A stretch of 64,000 nucleotides of DNA from CAWICD01 sp052267165 (GTDB lineage Bacteria; Vulcanimicrobiota; Vulcanimicrobiia; Vulcanimicrobiales; Vulcanimicrobiaceae), in assembly GCA_052267165.1 (NCBI GenBank), contig JBKQHO010000039.1, positions 248,001 to 312,000 of the forward strand, given 5' to 3'. The notes below the pieces were generated by a model. It worked only from the letters and a program-made list of their open reading frames with translations, had not been told where the DNA came from and made no database searches. This document shows, piece after piece, positions 8,826 to 17,576 of the stretch (positions within the stretch are counted from its first letter, which is position 1; each line of letters begins with the position of its first letter). The translations under genes were made by a program, and so were the position numbers.

Positions 8826-9863
8826 TTGCAGAGCTTGAGAGCCGGCAGCCTCTTCGCCCTCAGCTTTGCTTTGAGCGCGAGTGCGAGTGCGAGCGCGGCT
8901 ACGCCGCCGGCCGACCCGGACGCGATCTTGCGGGAAAGCGCGCAAGCGCCCCAAGCCGTCTCCTACGTCGGCCAGCTTCAGACGGTCCGCTTCAGTTCGA
9001 ATCGCGCCAATGCAACGATCGTGCGGATCGAACATCGCGCGCCCTCACTCACCCGGCGCTGGTATCTGGCGCCGGAATCCCTTTACGGCGACTACACGAT
9101 CACCCGCGGGATCGAAACCTTTGAGTTCGACACCAAGCGCGAGCAAATCACGGTCTCACGCAATCCGGAGCTCGACGACATCGTCGCGACCGAAGGCAAC
9201 CTGGACCGCGTCTTGGCGAACTACCGGGCGATCTTCGACGGCCAAGACATCTTGGCGGGTCGGCCCGCCGTCTCGATCGTGCTGCTCAACAAATACACGG
9301 GCGAACGCGCGTTGCGAGTTTGGATCGACGAGCAGACGCACCTCGTCCTCAAGAAGGAAGAGTATCACGCCAACGGCTCCGTCGCCGCCGAAGTCCGCTT
9401 CGAAGATCTGCGCTATACGAACAGGATTCCCGACGACGTCTTCTCGACCGAAAAACCCAACGGTTTCACCGAAGTTCAAGGACGCGTTGCGGTCGCGCCG
9501 TCGTCCGATATCGCCCGCGTCATTCGGGACGCGGGCTTTTCACCGTACACGCCGCGCGCTCTGCCGCAAGGCTTTCAGTTGGTCAGCGGCGACGTCTCGG
9601 ACGTGGGCGGCGTAAAGACGCAACATCTGCTCTACTCCGACGGTCTGCGCTCCATCTCGCTCTTCGAGAACGCGACCGGAGCCGCCGCCGATTTCGGAGC
9701 GCTGCGCCCGAAGGAAACCGCCTTCGAAGGGCACCGCGCGCAGTACGTCGAGGACGGCCCGACGACCCTCCTGACGTGGAACGAGCACGATCTTCACTTC
9801 GCGCTCGTCGGAGACCAGCTCCTCGCCGAGCTGGTCGACATCGCAAAGAGCGTCGTCCCCTAA
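8826..9863 (+). CDS. Secreted RseB/MucB-like regulatory protein
   Basis: This protein of 345 residues starts at TTG 8826, 11 bp after the anti-sigma gene, with a signal peptide (LFALSFALSASASASA). The region at about 40-215 resembles the LolA/RseB half-barrel fold of MucB/RseB (SYVGQLQTVRFSS, ALRVWIDEQTHLVLKKE, EVRFEDLRYTNRIPDDVF). The C-terminal third (ALPQGFQLVSGDVSD onward) resembles the second RseB domain. By family knowledge RseB protects the anti-sigma factor from proteolysis and senses mislocalised lipopolysaccharide or lipoproteins. Its place as third gene of a sigma/anti-sigma cassette supports that reading. Confidence 0.78.
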   Translation: MQSLRAGSLFALSFALSASASASAATPPADPDAILRESAQAPQAVSYVGQLQTVRFSSNRANATIVRIEHRAPSLTRRWYLAPESLYGDYTITRGIETFEFDTKREQITVSRNPELDDIVATEGNLDRVLANYRAIFDGQDILAGRPAVSIVLLNKYTGERALRVWIDEQTHLVLKKEEYHANGSVAAEVRFEDLRYTNRIPDDVFSTEKPNGFTEVQGRVAVAPSSDIARVIRDAGFSPYTPRALPQGFQLVSGDVSDVGGVKTQHLLYSDGLRSISLFENATGAAADFGALRPKETAFEGHRAQYVEDGPTTLLTWNEHDLHFALVGDQLLAELVDIAKSVVP

Positions 9864-9894
9864 GGCCGTTCGACGCGGACTCCGACGCTCGGGG

Positions 9895-10551
9895 CTATTT
9901 TGCGCCTAAGTGCGGATCGACCGGTTTGCCGGCCAGCGACGCGTCGAACGCTTTGCTCAGATCGGCGCCGGGGATCTCGCCGTCGCGTGTGCCTTGAACG
10001 ATCCCGTCCTTGCTGATGAGCACGAGCGTCGGGAACCCGCCCTGCAAGTACTTCTTGGCGACGTCCAGGCTCGGATCGAACGCAAGCGGATAGCGGACGG
10101 CGAATTTCTCTCCGAATGCGACGACGTCGGCTTGCGTCTCGGGCGAGCTCTCGTCGATGCCGTAGGGGCTTCCCGAAACCGCGACGATGTTGACCTTGCC
10201 GTGATAGGCGTCGTACAGCTGGTTGAGCGCGGCCGTCTCGTGCTGACAGTGCGGGCACCAGGTCGCGTAGACCTCGAGTAACGTCGGCTTCCCGCCGGCG
10301 CTGGCTAAATCGAAGGGACCGCCGGTGGTCGAGACGACGAAGGTCGGAGCTTTGTCGCCGGCCTTGATCTGCGCGTAGGTCGGAGCGTCGGAGGCCGCCT
10401 TGGGAACACGCGAGGCCAACCCGACGGCGATCAAAAGAACGATGGCGAGCACGCCTAGCGAGGCGTAGAGCATCGTCCGGCGGCGCTTCGCTTGCGCCTC
10501 CAGCTCGGCTCGCGAGGGTCCACTGCCGGGACGGCGTTCGGCACGATTCAT
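9895..10551 (-). CDS. Membrane-anchored TlpA/ResA-like thiol-disulfide oxidoreductase
   Basis: This 218-residue protein has an N-terminal anchor (about 28-46, LYASLGVLAIVLLIAVGLA) and then a thioredoxin fold with the redox motif WCPHC at about residue 97 and the cis-proline loop GGFPTLVLI. The WCPHC dipeptide suggests a periplasmic, fairly oxidising TlpA-like protein. It follows the MauE/DoxX-like membrane gene by 4 bp on the same strand. MauE and MauD are a known pair in which MauD is a thioredoxin-fold protein, so the two may act together in disulfide chemistry, possibly in cytochrome or cofactor maturation. The substrate is unknown. Confidence 0.85.
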   Translation of the reverse strand: MNRAERRPGSGPSRAELEAQAKRRRTMLYASLGVLAIVLLIAVGLASRVPKAASDAPTYAQIKAGDKAPTFVVSTTGGPFDLASAGGKPTLLEVYATWCPHCQHETAALNQLYDAYHGKVNIVAVSGSPYGIDESSPETQADVVAFGEKFAVRYPLAFDPSLDVAKKYLQGGFPTLVLISKDGIVQGTRDGEIPGADLSKAFDASLAGKPVDPHLGAK

Positions 10552-10555
10552 GGGC

Positions 10556-11023
10556 TCACACTTCGTGCCGTGGTTCGAAAGAACCGCTCGTTCCCAAGCG
10601 CTGGTCGAGCGCTGCGAAACCCGGCGCGCGCCACGCGACTAGGCCTGCGAGAACGGCGAGCAGCAGGTCGGCCGCGACGTGCAGCCACGACGGCGGCGTG
10701 TTCACGCCCGAGCCGAAACAGCCGCAGTCGGCCGGTAGCCCGCGGACGACCAACGATGCGACCGCGGCCGCGAACAGCGCGAACTGCGCGGCGGCCACGC
10801 TCGCCGCGATGCGCGTGAACAAGCCGACGACCAGATAGCCGCCTACGAAGATTTCGAAGTACGGAAGAAACGTACCGAGCGGCGCGATGACGACCGGCGG
10901 CAACAGCCGGTAGGCGGCGATCGAGCTGGCGCTGAGCGAGGGGCCGTCGTGCGCCTTGAGGACGCCCGCGACGAGCAGCAGCGCGCCTAAGAACAGGCGC
11001 AGCGCAAAGACTAGGTATCCCAC
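10556..11023 (-). CDS. MauE/DoxX-like four-helix membrane protein
   Basis: This is a protein of 155 residues with four membrane helices (starting MGYLVFALRLFLGALLLVAG). It carries the MauE/DoxX-family cysteine motif DCGCFG at about residue 105. GTG at 11023 overlaps the end of the deacetylase gene by 13 bp, which is typical of coupled genes, and the first helix starts immediately. By family knowledge MauE-like proteins pass electrons to or from partner thioredoxin-fold proteins, and the partner here is encoded 4 bp downstream. The precise quinone or thiol partner is not visible. Confidence 0.8.
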   Translation of the reverse strand: MGYLVFALRLFLGALLLVAGVLKAHDGPSLSASSIAAYRLLPPVVIAPLGTFLPYFEIFVGGYLVVGLFTRIAASVAAAQFALFAAAVASLVVRGLPADCGCFGSGVNTPPSWLHVAADLLLAVLAGLVAWRAPGFAALDQRLGTSGSFEPRHEV

Positions 11024-12024
11024 GCCAATATACGGTCGACCAGCGAACGCTGCGCTTCGGGGATAGCGCGCTGGTCGGCGCGGTCCGGCGACGGCACCGG
11101 GGCGTCGTGAACGCGCACCGTTTCGGCGACCGCGCGCGCCAGCGTGGCGCTGTCGTAACCGCCCTCGAGACAGTAGATGACGCGTCCCTTCGTGTACGTC
11201 TCGGCGACTTCGCGGATCAGCAACGCGAGGGCAGGCGCCGCAATCGACGCGTGCACGCCCAAGTCGCCGACGGGATCGCCCGCCGCGAAGTCGTACCCGG
11301 CGCTGACCACGATCAGATCGGGGCGGATCAACTCGGCCACGCGCGGCAGCAGACGCTGCCAGGTGGCTACGAACGGTTCGGTGCCGTACTCGTGCGGCGG
11401 CAGCGGCACGTTGAAGATCGCGCTGTTGGGATCGGCGCGCTGTTCGCGCGGGCCGCCCGTCCCGGGATACGCCGGGTACGCGTGGGTCGAGACGAACGAG
11501 ACGCCGTTGCCGACCGCGGCCTGCGTGCCGTTGCCGTGATGGTAGTCGAAGTCGACGATGAGCGCGCGGCCGCCGGTCTGATGGACGAACGCGGCCGCCG
11601 CGATCGCCGCGTTGCTGAAGATGCAAAAGCCCATGCCGCAGATCGGCTCGGCGTGGTGTCCGGGCGGACGGATCAACGCGAACGCCGCGCGGTTGCTCTC
11701 GACCGCGCGTTCCATCGCGCGGATCGCGCCGCCCGACGAACGCCGCGCGACGTCGAGCGAGGTGCCGTCGATGACGGTGTCGCCCGTCGACAGATAACCC
11801 GCGTGCTTCCCGACGTTGGCGACGTCGCGCTTGACGCGTTCGAGGTAGGTCGCAGGGTGGACGCGCAGCAACTCCTCGTCCGTCGCGTCGCGCGCGGTCT
11901 CGCGTTCGCCGAACAGGCCTTGCGCCTGAAGGTGAGAGGCGACGCGGGCGACACGGTCCGGCGACTCCGGGTGGCCTACGTCGCGCAGATGCTGCGTGTA
12001 AAGCTCATCGTAGACGACGATCAC
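11011..12024 (-). CDS. Histone-deacetylase-superfamily amidohydrolase (acetoin-utilisation-deacetylase type)
   Basis: This 337-residue protein has the zinc and charge-relay motifs of the class I/II deacetylase fold: RPPGHHAEP (paired His), FDYHHGNGT (zinc ligands) and VSAGYDFAAGDPVG. By family knowledge bacterial members deacetylate acetyl-polyamines, acetyl-lysine or related amides. The substrate is not readable here. GTG 12024 is preferred because the protein then begins MIVVYDELYTQH, matching the family. A TTG at 12057 would add an implausible Arg/Ala-rich leader. It overlaps the MauE-like gene by 13 bp and probably leads a three-gene transcript with the thioredoxin-like gene. Confidence 0.88.
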   Translation of the reverse strand: MIVVYDELYTQHLRDVGHPESPDRVARVASHLQAQGLFGERETARDATDEELLRVHPATYLERVKRDVANVGKHAGYLSTGDTVIDGTSLDVARRSSGGAIRAMERAVESNRAAFALIRPPGHHAEPICGMGFCIFSNAAIAAAAFVHQTGGRALIVDFDYHHGNGTQAAVGNGVSFVSTHAYPAYPGTGGPREQRADPNSAIFNVPLPPHEYGTEPFVATWQRLLPRVAELIRPDLIVVSAGYDFAAGDPVGDLGVHASIAAPALALLIREVAETYTKGRVIYCLEGGYDSATLARAVAETVRVHDAPVPSPDRADQRAIPEAQRSLVDRILAWDT

Positions 12025-12095
12025 GGGTCGGCGTGCCGCCCGGGCGCGGCCCCGCAAGAGCGCCGGATGACTGCCCCGCTATCCCCGCGTCGAGA

Positions 12096-12262
12096 CACTA
12101 GTGTACCGTCTCCGACGTAGGCATACACCGAGCGAGAGCGATCTTTCGTCGCCGCAAGGAGCGAGCAGCGAAGAATGGCAGCGCCATCTGCCTGTCCCCG
12201 AAGCGAAGCGGCGGAAAAGCGCCGAGCGACTCTATAGCTACGCCGGAGACGGTGCACTAGTG
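12096..12262. repeat. Long imperfect palindromic intergenic element (ERIC-like)
   Basis: Two 30-bp arms (12096-12125 and 12233-12262) are inverted copies matching at 26 of 30 positions. Each outer end reads CACTAGTG. About 107 bp lie between, with further GC-rich palindromic pieces. The stop codon of the TPR gene (12257-12259) is inside the right arm, so the element directly follows that gene and its RNA would fold into a long hairpin in the 3' leader or trailer. It shares an 11-mer (GAGCGAGAGCG followed by TTTCG) and its position after a stop codon with the element at 20459-20625. Confidence 0.6.
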
Positions 12263-13831
12263 ATGCGCAGGTGAGCCTGCCGGCTTGGGGGCCGGTCTCG
12301 GCGTGCTCTTGGAACCGTTCAAATCGCTGAGCTGCCTGTTGACTTCCGCCGCCAGGGGCGTGCCCGGTTTCACGAACGTCTTGAAGCGCGTGAACGCCGA
12401 CTTCGCCTTGTCCTTGTCGCCGTTCCCGACGTAGCACCGGCCCATTACGTAATAGAGCTGCGGATTGCCCTTGAGGAAGTCTCCGGCATTCTTGTCGATC
12501 GCGTCGAAGATCTGGCCGCACTCTTTGAAGTTCCTGAGCTGGAAGTCGCTTGCGCCGACCCCGGCCAGTGCCGCGGGCGTCCGGGCGATTTGGAAGGAGT
12601 GGCTATACGCGTCTTTGGCCGCCTGATACTGCTTTTGGATCGCGTAGACTTGCGCTAGTTCTACGTAGGGACCGGGATCGCCCGGCAGTAGTTGCGTGAT
12701 GCGCTTGTAGTCGTCGGCCGCGTCGTTCGGTTTGTTGCGCGAAAGGGCCAAGTCGCCGAGCCGCTGGAGGGCGTCGGGATTGTCGCGATTGGGCCCCAAG
12801 GCCGTTTTCCATTCACTCTCGGCCGAGTTGAGGTCGTGCGCTATACCGGCATAGTAATCGCCGTAGGCCAAGTGCACTGCCGCGACTTTTGGATAACTCG
12901 CGACGGCGCGCTTGAGCGTTGCAAGCGCTTGGTCCATCTGCTTCTCGTCGCGGTAGACCTGATATTCCTCGAGCAGGATCGCGGCCTTCATGTCGTCCGT
13001 CGGCGAGCCGGCCAGGAGCTGCTCGTAGGCCGCGATCGCGTCCTTGACGTTGTGTTCCGAGGCGAGGAGCCGCGCTTTCCCGAGCAAGGCGTCGCCGAAG
13101 TTCGGATCGATCGACAGCGCCCGATCGAAATCCTGAAGGGCGAGACTATACGCCTTTTGATCGACGTAGGAGCGCGCCTCGAGGACGACCGGCAGCGGAT
13201 CCTTCGGATCGAGCTTGGCCGCGCTCTCGAACTGGGTCCGCGCCTCGTCGAACTTCTTGGTCTGCGCCAGCACGAGGCCATAGTTCTCGAAGACGCGCTT
13301 GTCGTTGGGATTGAAGGTAATGGCCCGCTTGGCGACGCGCTCCGCGTCGGCCGGACGGTTCGTCTGCAGGTAGAGGTTGGTGAGCGTCAAGAGGACCTGG
13401 GAGTTGGTCGGCTCGAGGTTCGAGGCTTGCTCGAAGTCGCTGGTCGCTTCCTTGATGTGGCCGACCGACTGGTTGGCGATACCGTCGAGATAGTAGGTCT
13501 GGGCGCTCTTGTCGCCGAGCGAGAGAAGCCGCTGCGTGAGGGTGAGAGCCTGATCCGCCTTTCCGACGCCGAGATAGTACCCTGCGAGCTCGCCGAGCGT
13601 GGGCTTGTCGTTTGGATTGGCCTTCAGCTTGGCTTCGAGCCGGGGAATCGCGACCTCCGGCGGCTCGGGGGTCGCCGTCGGGGAGGCCGCGGTGCCCGGC
13701 GAGGCCGCCGCCGAAGCGGATGGACCGGGCGAGGCGGCGGCCTTCTTGGGGGCACCGAGCGCGCTCGAGCCGACTCCGAAGAGTGCGGCCACGAGCGTCA
13801 ACGCGGCAATGGTTCGGGCTTCATTCCTCAA
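12257..13831 (-). CDS. Secreted TPR-repeat protein
   Basis: This 524-residue protein has an N-terminal signal sequence (ALTLVAALFGVGSSALGA), an Ala/Pro/Ser-rich linker to about residue 60, and then about ten tetratricopeptide repeats (for example KADQALTLTQRLLSLGDKSA, RVFENYGLVLAQTKKFDEA, GDKDKAKSAFTRF) to near the C-terminus. The tail is Pro-rich. Start is TTG 13831, with ggaag about 9 nt upstream; an ATG 7 nt downstream is out of frame. By family knowledge it is a protein-interaction scaffold in the periplasm or outer membrane. It is 15 bp upstream of nothing essential on its own strand but lies just downstream of etfA, so it could be transcribed with etfBA. Confidence 0.85.
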   Translation of the reverse strand: MRNEARTIAALTLVAALFGVGSSALGAPKKAAASPGPSASAAASPGTAASPTATPEPPEVAIPRLEAKLKANPNDKPTLGELAGYYLGVGKADQALTLTQRLLSLGDKSAQTYYLDGIANQSVGHIKEATSDFEQASNLEPTNSQVLLTLTNLYLQTNRPADAERVAKRAITFNPNDKRVFENYGLVLAQTKKFDEARTQFESAAKLDPKDPLPVVLEARSYVDQKAYSLALQDFDRALSIDPNFGDALLGKARLLASEHNVKDAIAAYEQLLAGSPTDDMKAAILLEEYQVYRDEKQMDQALATLKRAVASYPKVAAVHLAYGDYYAGIAHDLNSAESEWKTALGPNRDNPDALQRLGDLALSRNKPNDAADDYKRITQLLPGDPGPYVELAQVYAIQKQYQAAKDAYSHSFQIARTPAALAGVGASDFQLRNFKECGQIFDAIDKNAGDFLKGNPQLYYVMGRCYVGNGDKDKAKSAFTRFKTFVKPGTPLAAEVNRQLSDLNGSKSTPRPAPKPAGSPAHH

Positions 13832-13846
13832 GGAGTCAACTTCCGA

Positions 13847-14830
13847 TCATGCGTGAACGCCTGCGTTCGCGCGGATTTGTTTGGTTAGTTCGGGGACGAT
13901 CTCGAAGAGGTCGCCCACCACCAGCAGATCGGCGAACTCGCCGATCGGGACGCTGCCGTCCTTGTTGATTGCAACGATAGTGCTGCTGGTCCGCATTCCA
14001 ACCTTGTGCTGAATCGCGCCGGAAATTCCAACCGCGAAGTAGAGCGATGGGCTGATCGTCTTACCGGTCTGCCCGACCTGGTGGCCGTGCGAGATCCAGC
14101 CCGCGTCGACCGCGGCGCGCGAGGCGCCCACGGCACCGCCGAGCGCATCGGCCAGATCCTTGAGGATCGTCTTGAACGGCTCGGGACCGCCCAGGCCGCG
14201 TCCGCCCGAGATGACCACCGAGGCCTCTTCAACGCCGAGCTCGCCGGCCGCCTCGATGACGTCTTCCTCGATCGCCAGCGCGTAGGTCTTGCCCGCCGGC
14301 TTGTCGAGTTGGACGACCTCGCCTGCGCCGGCGCCCTGGACGGCCTTGAACGAGTTCGGCCGAACGGCGGCGATCCCGTAGTCGCCCAGCAGCACGCAGG
14401 TGGTGATCGTCGTCCCGCCCAGTTTGGGCGAGACGCAGCCGATCTTTCCGTCGGTGACCGAGATATCCGTGACGTCGGCCGTCTGGCCGGCGCCTAGACG
14501 CGCTGCCAACCGGCTTCCGACGTCGCGGCCGACCATCGAGAAGGGGACCAGGATGAGGGCCGGACCGGCCGCCTGGGCGACCGCCGCGAGGTAGTCGACC
14601 TGCGGATCGATCAGGAAGCGGTCGACGTCCGGATCTTCGCTGACATGGAACGTGTCGACCGGAAACGGTTTGAGCTGCTCGACCGCGGCTTGCGCCCCCT
14701 TGCCCAGGACGACGGCGTGAACTTTGCCGCCGAGAGCGCCCCCGAGCTCCTTGGCTTTGGTCGCGATCTCGAACGCGGCGCGCCGCGGCTGACCGCCGGC
14801 ATGCTCGATGAAAACGATGACGTCGCGCAT
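13847..14830 (-). CDS. etfA: Electron transfer flavoprotein subunit alpha
   Basis: This 327-residue protein has the ETF alpha C-terminal FAD-binding region (RAAVDAGWISHGHQVGQTG, SPSLYFAVGISGAIQHKVGM, NKDGSVPIGEFADLLVVGDL). These are hallmark segments contacting FAD. With EtfB it accepts electrons from acyl-CoA and other dehydrogenases and passes them to an ETF:quinone oxidoreductase, which is not in the window. ATG 14830 overlaps the etfB stop codon (TAATG), so the two subunits are translationally coupled. Length is normal for the family. Confidence 0.96.
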   Translation of the reverse strand: MRDVIVFIEHAGGQPRRAAFEIATKAKELGGALGGKVHAVVLGKGAQAAVEQLKPFPVDTFHVSEDPDVDRFLIDPQVDYLAAVAQAAGPALILVPFSMVGRDVGSRLAARLGAGQTADVTDISVTDGKIGCVSPKLGGTTITTCVLLGDYGIAAVRPNSFKAVQGAGAGEVVQLDKPAGKTYALAIEEDVIEAAGELGVEEASVVISGGRGLGGPEPFKTILKDLADALGGAVGASRAAVDAGWISHGHQVGQTGKTISPSLYFAVGISGAIQHKVGMRTSSTIVAINKDGSVPIGEFADLLVVGDLFEIVPELTKQIRANAGVHA

Positions 14831-15618
14831 TATATCAGCTTCTTCTCCCGCAGGAACTCAATGATGATGCGTGCACCGTCCGCGCCGTCGGCGGCCTCGG
14901 CGACACGGCCTTTGCCGCGCGTGGGAGGCTCCGAGACGGCGACGAGCTCCGTCTTCGCGCCGTCGGAACCGACGGCGTGCTCGAGGCCGAAATCGGCCAG
15001 CGTCTGGATCGCGATCGGTTTTTTCTTCGCGCCCATGATGCCCTTGAGCGAGGGGTAGCGCGGTTCGTTGATGCCTTTGGAAACGCTGATCAGCAGCGGC
15101 AGGCTTGCGGAGATTTTGGTGTAGCCGACGTCCGTCTCTCGCTCGGCCTTCACGGTCGTTCCGTCGAGCTCGAGCTTGCGAACGTATGTCAAACCGGGGA
15201 CGCCGAGAAATTCCGCCAACGCGCCGGGCACTTCGCCGGTGCTCGCGTCGGTCGACTGATTGCCGCTCAATACGAGGTCGAAGCCGTGCTTCTTGATGGC
15301 TTGGGCGAGCGCGTACGCCGTGCCGAGCACGTCCGATCCGCCGAAGCCGGCGTCGGCGAGCATGATGGCGCTGTCGGCTCCCATCGCGAGCGCCTTGCGA
15401 ACGACTTCCTTGCCGCTTTCGGGCGCCATGGCGACGACCGTGACGGTCGAGTCGCCTCCGACTTTCTCTTTGATCTGCAATGCTGCTTCGATCGCGTATT
15501 CATCGAAGGGGTTGAGGACGGTCTCGACTCCCGAACGGACGAGACGCTTCGTCGCCGGGTCGATCCGCTTATCGGCGTTCGTGTCCGGCACGAGCTTGAC
15601 GGTGACGACGATCTTCAC
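14830..15618 (-). CDS. etfB: Electron transfer flavoprotein subunit beta
   Basis: This 262-residue protein begins with the canonical ETF beta strand (MKIVVTVKLVPDTNADKRID) and contains NPFDEYAIEAAL and the AMP/FAD-region segment SGNQSTDASTGEVPG. It pairs with EtfA in the downstream, overlapping gene. GTG 15618 is the start, and ggagg lies upstream. By family knowledge the heterodimer carries one FAD and one AMP and works in fatty-acid or amino-acid oxidation. This fits the acetyl-CoA and malonyl-CoA genes elsewhere in the window. Confidence 0.96.
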   Translation of the reverse strand: MKIVVTVKLVPDTNADKRIDPATKRLVRSGVETVLNPFDEYAIEAALQIKEKVGGDSTVTVVAMAPESGKEVVRKALAMGADSAIMLADAGFGGSDVLGTAYALAQAIKKHGFDLVLSGNQSTDASTGEVPGALAEFLGVPGLTYVRKLELDGTTVKAERETDVGYTKISASLPLLISVSKGINEPRYPSLKGIMGAKKKPIAIQTLADFGLEHAVGSDGAKTELVAVSEPPTRGKGRVAEAADGADGARIIIEFLREKKLI

Positions 15619-15645
15619 GGGAGATCAGCCTCCAGGTCGTGCTAT

Positions 15646-15668
15646 GGGCAAACTCGATGCGTTTGCCC
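15646..15668. other. Perfect 8-bp stem hairpin between the Tad genes and etfB
   Basis: GGGCAAAC at 15646-15653 and GTTTGCCC at 15661-15668 form a perfect stem with a 7-nt loop. It lies just upstream of etfB and beyond the end of the tad-gene cluster. Neither strand has a following T-run, so a factor-independent terminator is unlikely. A regulator-binding palindrome or a short RNA hairpin remains possible. Confidence 0.35.
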
Positions 15669-15731
15669 GCCTGCCGACCGAGTCCCTGCCGCGGCTTCAT
15701 TCCGTCGAAAGTCGTGTGCGAGCTTCGTCGC

Positions 15732-16529
15732 TCAGTAGTTCTCGCAGCCCCGCGGTGCGCTGCCCATGCCCTCTTGCGCCTGAAAGTTGAAGCTGTTGTC
15801 GTTCGAGTTCGTCCACTGCGTCGGCGCGGGGACCGTCAAACCTGGGAAGAGCGTCCGGTTGGGATCGAGCTCGCTCGGAATCGGATTGGGGATCGGCGAA
15901 CCGCTCGGCCCGTACCACGGTCCCTGCGCTCCCGGTCCGACGATCGTGCCTTCGAATCCGGGCGAGCAGTAGAGCAGGTCGCCTACCGTCAGCGGCAAGT
16001 AGACCGTCATCTTCGCGTTGACCGCGACCGCATTCGGCAAGACGGCCGAAAGGTATCTCGGAACGATCGTGTTGGCGGTAACCGTCTCCGTCTGCGTTTC
16101 GATGAAGCCAACCGCCAGACCCGGATAGGCGCCTTGGCTGACCTCGCGCTCGCCCATCGTGCAACCCGCTGAGGGACTGGGCACGCGCCAAAACGGCTGC
16201 GTCGTCGGATAAGAAGTCGGCGCCGACGACGGCAGCGACTGCGCCTGATTGACGGCTGCGGTCGTGTCGGCGATCGACGTGCCCGGGCACGACGTCGGAT
16301 TGGTGTAAGGAGCGGGCGAATGCAACCCCGCGGCGTAGGCGCGATACATCGCCTCGACGGTGTAGTCCTGGATCGGAGAGACCATGCTGCCGTAGCGGAC
16401 CGCGACTTGGCCCCGCTCCTGAGCGACGCCGGCTTGGCTCAAATAAATGATCGAGAAGAGCAGCAACAACATGATCGGGAGGAAGAGCACCGTCTCGAGG
16501 ATCGCCTGGCCGCGCCGCGCGTTCTTCAT
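15732..16529 (-). CDS. TadE-like pilus/pseudopilin protein
   Basis: This 265-residue protein begins MKNARRGQAILETVLFLPIM, the TadE-type N-terminus with a Glu in a hydrophobic helix (about residues 10-32). A long extracytoplasmic, Pro/Ser/Thr-rich region with Cys residues follows. ATG 16529 overlaps the stop of the preceding gene (ATGA), so the genes are coupled. By family knowledge TadE-like proteins are minor pseudopilins of the tight-adherence (Tad) secretion and pilus machine. The Tad ATPase, platform and secretin genes are not in the window. Confidence 0.8.
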   Translation of the reverse strand: MKNARRGQAILETVLFLPIMLLLLFSIIYLSQAGVAQERGQVAVRYGSMVSPIQDYTVEAMYRAYAAGLHSPAPYTNPTSCPGTSIADTTAAVNQAQSLPSSAPTSYPTTQPFWRVPSPSAGCTMGEREVSQGAYPGLAVGFIETQTETVTANTIVPRYLSAVLPNAVAVNAKMTVYLPLTVGDLLYCSPGFEGTIVGPGAQGPWYGPSGSPIPNPIPSELDPNRTLFPGLTVPAPTQWTNSNDNSFNFQAQEGMGSAPRGCENY

Positions 16530-17554
16530 CCGCACACCTGCGGGGCGCTGAACGGATAGGTCGTGTCGGTGCCGAACGGGTTGAAGGTCTTGTACGCCGG
16601 GGTCGGGACCGGCAGATAGAAGTTCACGTTGACGGTCAGACCGCCGTAGTCGACGGTGTACAACGAGCCTTGACTGGGGTCGGACGTGTACGTTTCCGTC
16701 GGCTGGTACGCGTTGCCGGTCGACGGATTGATCGTCACTCCCGGGTTAAAGGCTTCGGGGATCGGACTGACGGTGTATGCCGAGACGGCGACGTCTTTGA
16801 AGGTCGCTGTGTTGCCCAGTCCCAGGAGCTTGGCCCCGATGAGCGAGACGTTCTTGCAGGCGACGACCTCCGCGAGGTTCGGCGTGCCGTACCCGATGTC
16901 GCCGCTGTCGACGTCGACCGGCGTGTACTTAAAGGCAACGTCGCTTTGGCTCGTGCAGCCGGTGCTGCTCCAGCCGACCCAGCTTCCGCCGGGCGTCGGC
17001 TGGGCGCTCGGCGGGCCTGCCCAGCCTCCGCTGTAGATGTTGTAGCCGTTGCCGCCCTGGACCTTATCGCACGTCGTGTCGTCGGGCCAGCCGCTGATGG
17101 CCGGCGGCCCGCCGGTGATCGTCTCGAACGCGCCGTTGGACGGGTCGAGATAGCGGTCGTTGACCATCGACCCCAGGTTCTGGACGAACAGGGTGTTGGT
17201 GTCGTAATTGTTGACGGCGGACTGGAGTTGTGTGTTGAGCGCGTTGTAGTCGGCGGTGCAGGCCGCCGTCGAGGTGCAGCCCTGCTGCGCGAGCGTGTTG
17301 AGAATCGCCTGGTTGAGATAGCGGATGCGCATCTCTTCGATCGTCGACGCGTAGAGCTGCAGTTCGATCTCGTTCCACCCGTCGGCGATCGGCGACATCG
17401 AAGCGGCGGCCGCCGCGTCGGCGGCGTTCTGCCCGCGAACCTGCCAGCGCATGATGTTCGCGTAGTTGACGATGAAGAGCGACATCGCGAGTAGCGTGAT
17501 GACGCCGAGCGTCCACACGGGAAGGAGTTGACCGCGTTCGCCGTTTCGTCGCAT
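16526..17554 (-). CDS. TadG-like pilus assembly protein
   Basis: This protein of about 342 residues has the TadG-type N-terminus (RRNGERGQLLPVWTLGVI then a hydrophobic helix at about 12-32). The segment RGQNAADAAAAASM follows, as is usual after the TadG helix. The rest is a large extracytoplasmic region rich in Gly, Ser, Thr and aromatic residues. ATG 17554 is chosen because agga lies about 9 nt upstream; the ATG at 17572 has no ribosome-binding site. It sits between two TadE-like genes on the same strand. Confidence 0.8.
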   Translation of the reverse strand: MRRNGERGQLLPVWTLGVITLLAMSLFIVNYANIMRWQVRGQNAADAAAAASMSPIADGWNEIELQLYASTIEEMRIRYLNQAILNTLAQQGCTSTAACTADYNALNTQLQSAVNNYDTNTLFVQNLGSMVNDRYLDPSNGAFETITGGPPAISGWPDDTTCDKVQGGNGYNIYSGGWAGPPSAQPTPGGSWVGWSSTGCTSQSDVAFKYTPVDVDSGDIGYGTPNLAEVVACKNVSLIGAKLLGLGNTATFKDVAVSAYTVSPIPEAFNPGVTINPSTGNAYQPTETYTSDPSQGSLYTVDYGGLTVNVNFYLPVPTPAYKTFNPFGTDTTYPFSAPQVCG

Positions 17555-17576
17555 GCGCGTATGTCCTAGCATCGGG

